Source: Anodontia alba
Lineage: Eukaryota; Mollusca; Bivalvia; Lucinida; Lucinidae
DNA: 64,000 nucleotides
Assembly (NCBI GenBank): GCA_964016985.1
Contig: OZ024828.1
Coordinates: 87,126,308-87,190,307 of the forward strand
Direction: 5' to 3'
The position numbers were made by a program, and so were the translations under genes. Shown one piece after another: positions 21,901 to 33,900 of the stretch. The notes beneath the pieces were generated by a model that saw nothing but the letters and a program-made list of their open reading frames with translations, had not been told where the DNA came from and did not search any database. Every line of letters starts with the position of its first letter. Within the stretch, counting starts at the first letter, position 1.

Positions 21901-24900
21901 ATGCAGGGTAATAATAGCATGAACACGGGCTCTCTAGCATGTAAAGAAAGGGCTTGAAAGTCTTCCAAAGTAAGAAAAACAAACGTCAAATTTTCAGACC
22001 GAAAATGTTCGGTTTACCGTTGTACCTTCATACTGCAGCCCTATCAACACCAATCAAGTGAGTCCCAAACACCCCAGTATATGAAATAGGCAAGAAAAGG
22101 CAAAAGAAAAGGGAGGGAAAGAGAGAGAGAAAGGAGGAAAAAATGCAGGATCAAATCGCAAAAAAAAAAATCTCCATAGGCAGACCTTTTCCCACCTTGA
22201 CCCCTGTGCCATGACATTTCGTGAGTGCAAAATTTTGGCAGTGCTTGATTGTGAAGAACAACATATCTACTTTACTTTTCAAGTAAGCTATATTTAATCA
22301 GTTGCTTATGTTGGATTCCAGAGGTAAATATTCAACCCTACCCTCATTTTGGCTGAATTTTTCAAAACCCTCGGCTGTTCTAAGGATATGGGCAACAAAG
22401 TTCCTGCTGTGTGCATTCACCCAGTCGAAGTGGGGCCTTTGTTATCTTACAAAAAATATTGGTTACTTTAGACTAGATGGACAAAGAGAGAAGGCCCAGA
22501 ATATGCTTGCTGATCTGGTGGGCGCTGAGAAAACTTGGTGTGGAGGAGTGGATTGTGCAACTGGTGCTATGCAAATGCGCGGAGCAGTGTCTGTGTTGGT
22601 GAGGGGTACAGTGAAGAGTTTGAAGTGAAGGTTGGTGTTCACCAAGGATCAGTACTCAGCCTACTGCTCTTCATCATTGTGCTTGAAGCCTTATCACAAG
22701 AGTTCCACTCTGAGGTCCCCTGGGAAGACCTCTATGCTGATGACCTTGTTATCATTGCTGAATCGTTTGAGGAATGTGTCAGGAGGCTCTTGACATGGAA
22801 AGAAGCAATGGAGAAGAAAGGACTGAGAGTAAATGCAGGAAAGACAAAGATTATGATTTGTGGTATGGGACTGGACCTTCTGCAGAGTTCAGGCGAGTTT
22901 CCATGCGCCGTCTGTCGCACTGGAGTGGGCAGCAACAGCATCTTCTGCAATGGCTGCAAGCATTGGGTGCACAAGAAATGCATTGGTCTCAAGCACTTGA
23001 AAAAAGACCCTGACTACAGATGTACATGGTGCCAGGGAACTGCACACCCCTTGGATGGCAGACCACAGAAGGAAGTCCAGGTCGGACCTGACAAGCTTGA
23101 GGTGGTAGCTTCCTTTTGCTACTTAGGAGACATGCTCTCAGCAGCAGGTGGCTGTGAGCTTTCAACCACAACACGTGGAAGAAGTTCAAGGATCTGCTAC
23201 CAGTTCTCTCTTCACGCCACCTCTCTTACAAAACGTGGCCATGTGTACAGCTCTTGTGTGCGGAGCGCAATGCTCCATGCCAGCGAGACTTGGCCATTGA
23301 CAAAGCCAAACCTCCAGCGTCTGCAGCGAAACGACAGGGCAATGATCAGACAGATGTGCTATGTCAGACCGCAAGACATTGTCACCACCAGGTCCAATGA
23401 GCTACTTGTGCGGCTTGGCATTGAGGATCTGGACCTCATTCTGAAGGAGAGAAGACTCCGATGGTATGGACATGTGGAACACTCCAATGGTGCAGACAAG
23501 ACAGCTTTTGACATACAGGTTGATGGAAAATGTGGGCCTGGGAGGCCCAAGATGACATAGAAACAGCTGACAGAGAGGGATTGCAGAGAGTGTATGCTCT
23601 CGGCCATCAACTTTCATGATAGACATACCTTGAGATCTGGTGTGAGATCTGCCATGGGTGCAGTAAGCCAGCTGTCTGGAAGGGGGCCCACTGATGTGGA
23701 TGTTGCCCCTGTACCTGCACGTTAATCAAAAATCCGATTATGATATGATGATATGATATCGGAGTCTTTGCTTTTTGTATATGGCTTATGGGGCAAGTTC
23801 ATGAACTTAGAATTTTTTTACACTCAACATTTTAAATTTCAGATTTAAGTTTTTGAAGATCTTTGTCTCCTAGCTGGGTGGATTTAGTTGCTGCCTGGAT
23901 TGATGTTAGATATTGTTGCAAAGTTTTTGTTCAGTTTTAGTCCATCAGACTAACGCTTAGCACTCTGGGCAAAATTGTCAGCAGATGGCTTATTTAAATA
24001 TTTTTCTTAGTTTTCCCAGAAAAAGAGGTTTGACATTTCTTGCAAATTAAATGTCAAGTCCTGTTTTCTGGGGAAAATAAGAAAATAATTCAGTATGTCG
24101 TCTGCTGAAAATTTTACTCAAGAGTGCTTAGCATTATAACCCATTTAAGCCTAGTGTCCCATAAAACTGTCATTGGCAAACTGTGTAGACCCAGATCAGA
24201 CACTGCAGAATGTGGCAATACGGGCTCCTGAACAGGGTCTACACTGTTTGCATGAAATTCCGGAATTTCTATAAAGCATTGTAATACTAAAACTAACCTG
24301 ATAACCCTATTATTGGAAATGGATCTGTCCAAAGAGTGAAGGTAGAAGAGTCCATTTGGTGTAAATGGGTCAATGCCTTACATGTAGAAACTTTTTATGT
24401 GATGGACAAGTGCAGGCAAGCTACCCTGACCTGCAACATGTCATGTTGAATACACCTATTATGAAGTCCTCTGCTGATCTTTAAGTGTGTCCTTTTTAGG
24501 TGGATATTTTACAATGTGAATTTTTAAAAAAATAAACTAACCCTAAGTAATTAGGTTGAATAGGCTAATTAAATTCTGATCATCCTATGTATTCAGATCT
24601 GTTTCTTAAAACTAAATTATGAGTGTTAGGGACATGTACAGTCAAACTGCAATGGCTTGAACAACTTTGGGACCATGGAAGTTTGTTCTAGACATGGGTA
24701 GTTTGAGCCACTGAAGGTTAATCATGGCACCAGGTCAGGAGGCAAATGATGATATATTAGGGATGTCTTTTGGAGCTTCCGTGAAATAAGAAGTGTTGAG
24801 TGTACTCAATAGAATCACATCAGTGAGGTGATTCTGATTTGCTTCAGTGAGGCAATTCTAATAAGTACACACAACATTCATTTTCATGATACAAAAAGAA

Positions 24901-27900
24901 AATTTCATTAAATTGTCCTTAAATAGTTGTTTTCTTGAGCTATCAAAAGAATTTCCTAGGGATTTAAAAACAAGTTTGAATTAACCATGGTAAATGAGCC
25001 ATGGTAAATGAGCCATTGGTGTTTGAGTCATTAAAGTTTTACTGTCTATGGACATCAGTAGCATATGGAGAGGGTAGTTTAAGCCTGCCATCAAGGCATG
25101 AAGTCTATTCTGCTTTGAAAATCAGCTTTATGGATATTAAGGCTATTCACATAAATATATCCTTTATTCCTCATGAAAATATATAAGCCATGTCGCAAGA
25201 AAAAGGCTGGACTTTCCATCAGTCTTTCAGCATGCATACCTGGCCCCATATTAAGGTTAGTCACATAAGTATATCCTTTATTCCCTATGAAAATATATGA
25301 GCCATGTTGCAAGAAAAAGATTGGACTTCCCATCCAGCATGCATGCCTGGCCCCATATTAAGGTTATTCACATAAGTACACAACAACCTCTTTATAACAC
25401 TATTGTTGGGGTCCATAGCATAAACCGTGTTAGTTAAACAGCCGTGTTATGTCCAAACAAAAATGTATAGATTATATTGAAAAATGACCATTTATGGTCA
25501 TTTTTCAATATAATCTGTACATTTTTGGGATCCATCTTTGAACCGTGTTATATCCAAAATCATGTTATAATGAATCGTGTTATAAAGAGGTTGAAGTGTA
25601 TATCCTTTAATCCCTATGAAAATAGATTTTCCATCGAATCAGTCTTTTAGCATGTATTCTTGGCCCCATATTAAGGTTATTCACATAAAATATCCTTTAT
25701 TCCACATAAATATACTGAAAGGAAAAAGAAACGCAGGGTAAATTTTATTCCTAAATTTCATTCAAGTTTGAAAAAGTTTGTTAAATATTTTACTATGATT
25801 ACAAAACGGTACATGTATGGAACAAAAGTTCCAAATTTCATTGGTTTGTGATCAACAAGTCTCGAGTTATTGAAGTTCATTGGTAGCTACCCCACAAATC
25901 TTGAAATCAAAATCAAACTGAAAATCAATATCGGGTGTGCCCCCCTCTTGCTGCCATTGATGCCCTAATTCTCCTTTGGATAGAGTTAACCAAAGCATTG
26001 GCAGTTCGCATCGGGATGTTATTCCATTCATCGATCAACACATTCCTTAGTCGTGTGAGAGTTGCGGGGGGATTTCGGCGCTTCCTAACCCTTCTGTCCA
26101 GCTCATCCCACATGTGCTCTACTGGGGTCAAATCTGGACTGTACGGTGGCCATGCTAGTGGTGCGATGTTATTGTTTGCCAGGAAATCCTGACAAACTCG
26201 GGCAACATGTGGTCAGGCATTGTCCTGCTGCAGAATCAGATTACGTTGTTGCACAAGCGGGACTGCAACAGGACGCAAGATCTCATCCCTATACCTTACT
26301 GCGGTCATATTGCCCGCAACAATAATCAACTGTGATTTTATCCCGTGAGCAATGCCTCCCCAGACCATAACGAAGCCACCCCCAAACCGATCCCGTTCGA
26401 CAACACAGGCGTCGGCAAAGCATTCTCCGCGGCGTCGGTACACACGACGTCGACCATCTGCGCGATAGAGCGTGAACCTAGACTCGTCCGTAAAAAGAAC
26501 TTGTCTCCACTGCCTCATCGGAAATAGCCTGGGCGCATGCGCCATCAACCACGCCATACGACGCAACCTACGTGCCTGGATCAGAGGCAGACCAACGTAT
26601 GGACGACGAACTCGAAGACCAATCACACGCAATCGACTTCCAACAGTCTTCGGAGAAATTTGTCGATTATGCGTACCTACTGTATTAAGGGCAGTTTTGG
26701 TAGCAGTGAGATGACGATTCCGCAAATGTGCCAGACTGATTGTCCTGTCTTGACGTTGTGATGTCACGCGTGGACGCCCAGACCGCGGTCGGTCTGCTAA
26801 ATGCCCTGTCTCCCTTAAACGTCTAACAAGACGTTCAATTGTTGAGACGTTAACCCCAAAATGATTGGCAACTTGCTGTTGCCTCTGACCCTGCATCAGC
26901 AACGCAATTGCCCTACCCCTCTGAACATCAGTCAGTCGTACCATGATTGAAAAAAAAGTTCAAAGTAGCGTAAAAATGAAAAGAAACATCGGTAAAAGAA
27001 TCGAAGAGCGTTGTGTATCGTTGAAGTGTACCAAATGGTGTGAGGAAATCTTGTGCTGAAGGTTTAAACATGCTTGTTTTGCACGAAATTTTGGCTTTCT
27101 GTATTGTCCGTGCAATGCACTGTGTAGTGCACGGTTGAATGATTTCACAAACTGGGTAGATAGCACATCGACCAAAGACTCATATACCCGTGGTTCACAC
27201 ATTCACAGGACAATCTGTAAAAGTGTATGGCTATAGTAAACACCGTAAAAAATGGTTAAAATAAGAAGGAAAAAACTCTACCCTGCGTTTCTTTTTCCTT
27301 TCAGTATATATATGAGTCATGTCACAGTGCACGCCCAGCCCCTTAGAGAGGGCATACATGTATGTCTAAATCTTTGGCTGAAATTTCCTCATGGGCTACT
27401 GCAAACATCATAGGTTCTGGGGAAACTGCATGGAAGCACAGGCTAGCCTGAACCTTTGCTGTATATAACAGCTCTTTTCCCATGATGCAGCACATATCGG
27501 TAAATGTCCTAAAATTTCAAACACCAAAGTGTCTGACAAAATGACATGCAACAGTGTAGATCCAGATCAGACTGCTCCTGAAGGAGGAGCCGTCTGATCT
27601 GGGTCTACACTGTTTGCCATTCCACTAAGTATTTGAAGAAACAGCTTCATAAAAAGCAAAATAGTAAGGAATTTTGTTCGAAATTTTAGGACATTTACCA
27701 TATATTTTTATGGAAAAATAAGGAAAGTATTTTCTTTTTTCTTTTTCTTGGGTGGGAGATTATTGGGGAAAGCATCTCAGCCAGACTCTGGAATAATTTA
27801 AATTTTGACACCAAACTGTTAGCACAAATTATTTTGCGCCGCAACATGGAAAAATGTAACTTCGGACGTGCACCAGGTAAGATTCAGATCAGCCTACACA

Positions 27901-30900
27901 TTTGAGCCCTCTGATCAGAATCTTCACTGGGTGCATTTTGAATACCCAAGGATGCAAAATTTCTTCATGTGGACAATGAAGCCTCTGATTAGACTGCACG
28001 GATGTGCAGGTTGATTTAAGCAGTCATTAGGCACACATGTCAGAAGATACATTTGTTCATGTTGTAGCTGTTTTATATGTCATAATGTGTTATACACCAC
28101 AACCTCTTTATAACACTATTGTTGGGGTCCATAGCATAAACCGTGTTAGTTAAACAACTGTGTTATATCCAAACAAAAATGTATAGGTTATATTGAAAAA
28201 TGACCATGGTCATTTTTCAATATAATCTATACATTTTTGGGATACAATCTATACGTTTTTGGGATATAATCTATACATTTTTGGGATACCCCACACACCA
28301 GTGATAGATGTATCCCAAAAATAAATATTTATGGTCATTTTTCAATATAATCTATACATTTTTGGGATACAATCTATACATTTTTGGGATATAATCTATA
28401 CATTTTTGGGATACCCCGCACACCAGTGATAGATGTATCCCAAAAATAAATATTTATAGTCATTTTTCAATATAATCTATACATTTTTGGGATACATCTA
28501 TAAACCATGTTATATCCTAAACTGTGTTATAGTGAACTGTGTTATAAGGAGGTTGTAGTGTATAACAGCTAATGATATTTGATTGGCAATGTGTGTTAAG
28601 TGACCTTATGTTTCATTTGGCATTTGGGCAACAAAGACCCAGATTAGCCTTTGTATTTGCCCAACCTGATCAGGGCCTATGTTACTTATTTACAGAATCA
28701 TTGGATACTGTAGAATATATTTTCTTGCACACCAGGGCCCAGTTGTTCAAAACTAACAATGTCGTTAGTTAACATATTGTTAAAACTTTGATCATTAAAT
28801 ATGGCATTTATGCTAATATTTTTGCTGAAAAATGTGAGTAGCTTTTGCATTTCCAAAAGTACTCACATTTTTTCAGCAAAAATACCTGTGAATTAGACTT
28901 TGTACTTACTAGAACAGTTAACATTTTGACCACTAACGAGCTCGTTAAGCTAATGATACTTTAAACAACTGGGCCCAGATAAGGAAATCCTGGATTTTAC
29001 CCTGGGATAGAATTCTTATCCGACTTAGGTTATCCTACCCAGGGTAAGATAAAAATTGATAATTCTTGTGTCTGAATTGCTCTGGTTGTAATGGACGTCA
29101 TGTAAGCCATTGTTAAAATTTAAGTCACTGACTAATGAAGTAATTAAATGCCACAGTAACGTCATCACAATATGGCAGACGTTAGGAATTAAGTGACTGC
29201 ATTATTAAAAAATCTATGTCAGAAATGAAAGGTGTGCAAGAAAAAGAATCTATCATGGGTGTGAGGGGTTGATAGAAAAATCCTTCCCTTGTGATCAAAG
29301 TCTGATATCACTGCACAGTGATACTCAGGATGGATTTTTCTGTCTACCCCACACACCAGTGATAGATCCTTATTGACAAAAGAAGGCCCTGATCCAACTG
29401 AGTGGTTGTACGGGCTGATTTGGCCCTTCCTTATTTGCATATTGCACAATGAACATTAACACATTATTTGTGCCACAAAGTGAGGAAACATTCTTTCTGA
29501 CATGTGCCCAACGAAGATTCAAATCGACCTGCGCAGTCTGATCAGATTTTGTTGTTAACATGAAATCAACTTTGTTTCCTTGGCTATCAAAATGTGCTCA
29601 GTGAAGATTCTGATCAGACTGAGCAAATGTGAGTGCTGACCTGAATATTTGCTGGGCACACATGTCCAAAGGTATGTTTTCTGATGTTGGGGCTCATTTC
29701 TTGTTTCAGTTCATAACAAACCGTCCTCAGCACCATTATTACCAGCAAAGAAAGAAGCATCAAACAGCCAACCAGAACTTCTGAGCCATCATCCCCAACC
29801 AGTCAGCAGTCATGTCTCATTTCCAGCACCAAAATCAAAGCCATCATTATCACCGGCAGTTTCATCACCAACGCCGTTATCACCTAAGTTGTCACCTAAG
29901 TTGTCACCTAAGTTATCGCAACTGCAATCTGATCTCAAATCAAAAGAAAGACTGTCATTAAAGTCAGAGCACCCTGCCATAAAAAGTGAATTAACACTCA
30001 GTGATATTATAAGCCAGTCAGCGTTAAGTCAGGGGGTTTCTACTCTGGGTAGTAAATTAGAACCTGTTAGTGATTCAGGAGAATCTGTGACAATGGAGCA
30101 GGCATTAAGAATGAACATTCCGACAATTCGTGGAGGATTAAATGGAAGTATAGCAGATATTTTGGAGGCCAGTGGTTATGGTACAGAAACAGCGTTTACT
30201 GTTGATGATGACATTAAGTAAGTATGGACCTTGAACAGCCCACAACAAAATGCATAGCTATAGATAAGACACTTTTTTCAGCTGAAAAGTACTGGGCCCA
30301 GTTGTTCAAAGCATCTTTAGCTGAAGGAGCTCGTTAGTGGTCAAAATGTTACCTGTTCTAGTAAATACAATATCTAATTCACAGCTATTTTTGCTGAAAA
30401 AATGTGAGTAGCTTTTGCAAATGCAAAAGCTACTCACATTTTTTCAGCAAAAATATTAGCATATCTGCCATTTTTAATGATCAAAGTTTTAAAGATACGT
30501 TAACTATCGACATTGTTATTTTTGAACCACTCGGCCCTGATATTTTTCTTATTTCTCCACAAAAACTTATGTTGTGGGTACTAATTAGAAGCGCTCATTA
30601 ACCCATTGTTGACTGAATAGACTCTCCCACACTATATATTGGAAAAGTCCAATCTCAATTTTAGATATGTCTTGCTATGAGATTTATATATTTCTAGAGA
30701 AAAATGGTTAAACTGTTTGCAAACAGTGGAGACCCTGATCAGATGCTGCATTCTGCAGCATCTGACCTGGGTCTGCACTGTTTGCCAATTACCCTTTTTA
30801 CAAGTCTCATGACTACAATGGGTCAAGGCACTTCTAATGAGTACCCACAACATATGTTTTGGTGGAGAAATGAGTAAATATTATGTGGATACCCCCTCTT

Positions 30901-33900
30901 ATCTGGAGCTATCAAAAGGTAAAAAAAAAAAAAAAATTCTACCAGAAAGTAGGGTAAGGCAGGATTCTTGTTAACTCAAAGTATGTTATACATGTATCTG
31001 CCTCAGGAAGAGCTATGCTACATAGATGTCAATTGTTTTCCACCTGTCTGTGAAGCGTCTGGGTGGCTGAGTGATTAGTGCCCTGGGCTTCAGATCAGGA
31101 GGTCCAGAGGCAGGATTCAGCTCATGCTTCATTGCACAGAGCCTTTCATTATCATCCTTCCATAACCTTGATATGACTTAAATAATATTGAAAGGGATGT
31201 AAAACACCAAACCATTATTATTATCATCCACCTGTTTGTCTGTTTGTCAAAATTTATGCAAACCCTAGCATTTAGGTCATTCCATTTATGTTTCATTTCA
31301 TTTATCCAATATGTACTAGTATTTAACTTAAACCAAGGTACTGTTGACTCCTGTTGTCTCAAACACTGATAACTCAAAACTGTTGCTTAAGTTGGACTAA
31401 ATGAAGAGTAGACTTTAAGTTTTCTACATATTCCCTATGTTTCAACTCCATCTGTGTCTAACTATTGTTGTCTCAAAAAAAAAGAACAAAAAAACAACCG
31501 GTCCCTTGGAGTTTGTAGTTTGAGATGACAAGAGTACTTTTCTAATGTCATTTGGGAGTTGCCAGAAGGCAGAACTGTATACCTTGGTGATTTGTTTAGA
31601 GTGTCATACAAAAGTCTGTAAACAAAGTGTTATTGCATAACTCCAGATAAGAGAGGGTGTCCACAATGTTTTTTTTTATTATTTTTGCAAGAAAACATAT
31701 GTTGTGGTACTCATTAGAAGCGCCTCACCAAGGCACTTTTAATGAGCACCCACAACATATGTTTTTATGCAGTTATAAGAAAAATATCGATAGTTTTTAG
31801 TTGAAAAAAAAAATGGCTTATCTGGAGATATGTTATTGGCTTATGGTCATGTTTCCGCTCCCTTGTGTTGACACTGCACAGTTCCAGATAAGAGGGGTTA
31901 GCCACATATTATTTTTCTTATTTCTGTATGAAAACATACATTGTGGGTACTTGTTAGAAGGGCCTCGGCAAGGTGCTTCTACTTTGTACCCAAAATATAT
32001 TCCATGAAAACATATGCTGTGGGTTCTCATTAGAAGCTCCTTGCCAAGACACTTCTAATAAGTACCCGCAATAAATGTTTTCATGAAGAAATAAGAAAAA
32101 AATATGAGTACTTATTGGTTGAAAAAGTGACTTATCAGGAGCTATGCACTGTTTTTCATGAATTATTGAAGTAATAAGAACTAATGTTTCATATAGGGCA
32201 GCTAGATTAACCCCTGTCCTGCTAAATAAATTAAGAAGCCACACCCATCTCTAATTTTCAGCCAGTCAGATTACTTGATCAAGATTGTTGATATAGATTC
32301 ACATACTGAATGACAAACAGTGCAGATCCAGATCAGTTGGCTTCTTCAGAAGCCAACTGATCTGGATCTACTCTGTTTGCAAAGGCAGGGTATGTCTGGG
32401 TTAAGCTGGACAAGAGGTAAAACAGGAAATCAGCTCCAGATAAAAGGAATATCCAGATAAATTTTTTTTCTTATTTCTGCATGAAAATATAGCAAAGACA
32501 CTTCTTATAAATACCCACGTTTGTTTTCGAAATAAGAAAACTTTTAGGCTGAAAAAAGTGCCTTATCTTGAGCTATATGTAAATGCCTTATTTTCCTTAA
32601 ATAGTGGGACAGACACGCCTGAGGAGGAAACATTGTAGACCCAGATCAGATGCCACAGATGGTGCCTAATCAGGTCTACACTCTTTGCCACTTGTCCAGC
32701 TGTTTTTAGACACATAAAGTGGTAGTAACATTGACTTGTTAAAATTTTAGGACGTGTATGGTATTAGGACTTAAGGTGTCTGAATATTTAGAATAAATAT
32801 GATATTTTTTTCCTGAGGACTAATTTTGTTGGTACCAGAACTTATTACAGTTATCTCCCACTTTTAACTTTTAACCCATTTTAGTTGACAAACCCACAAA
32901 GTACCCAGGTAATTAGCAAACAGTGCAGACTCAGATCAGACGTCGCAAAATGCCGTATCTGATTAGGGTCTGCACTGTTTGCATTAATTTCGACAAAATA
33001 TAGTAATAATAAAAACTAACCAGACACCCTGCTATTGGAAATAGGCTGGTCCAAAGGGTTGTGCTAGAAGAGTCCCCTTGAAGTAAAAGGGTTAATGAGT
33101 ATCCTCTGCACATGGGAAAAATAAAGTATATTTAATTTCATAGGACAAAAACATTTGTGAATTTGAAAATGTGAAAATTATCTCTGTGCAGACTTTTGGT
33201 TCATATTTGTGCATAAATAATTCTCAGGAAGGGATATCTTAGCAAAATTTACCCGAAGTCTGTATCCGAAATGATATAATATTGATTCTGTATTCACATT
33301 AAGGCCTGATAAGTACTTAGTATATCTGTTGTTTTAGCCCACGTGCACCATCTCCAAGCATGAGAGAAGCAATTCAGGGTATGTTGTCTATGAGTCGTAT
33401 GGGAGGTTTGAGTGGCATGCAGCTGTTTTCACGAGCGGAGAGTCGGCGGCAGGCCATCAAGATGAAAAGCTCTCTAGCAATGGAGGATGAAGAAGAACAA
33501 CTATCAAAATGTTACCAGGATGATGAGTATGGTATGTTAAATATTTAGACTTGAACTTTTGTAGATTTATTGTGTTTGTGACACAAAGGGTATTACACCA
33601 CAACCTCTTTATAACACTATTGCTCGGGTCTAAAAATGGTGATAACTAAGCAGCTGTGTTGTATCCAAACAAAAATGTATATATTATATAGAAAAATGAC
33701 CATAAATGATCATTTATCTATATAATCTATACATTTTTAATGGTCATTTTTCTGATACAAAACTTTTGGGGATCTACTTTTAAACCATCTTCCTATTTCC
33801 AAAACCTGTTTCCTGGAAAAAATAAGAAAAATATTTCAGAATGTTGTTTGCAGAAATTTTATACTGAAAAGATAATTTACATGAAATCACTAAGGAGCCA

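Noticed and set aside
21045..22392. LTR retrotransposon with two direct repeats and polypurine tract
   Set aside because: Only ~110 bp separates the copies, and there is no TG..CA border, primer-binding site or gag/pol.
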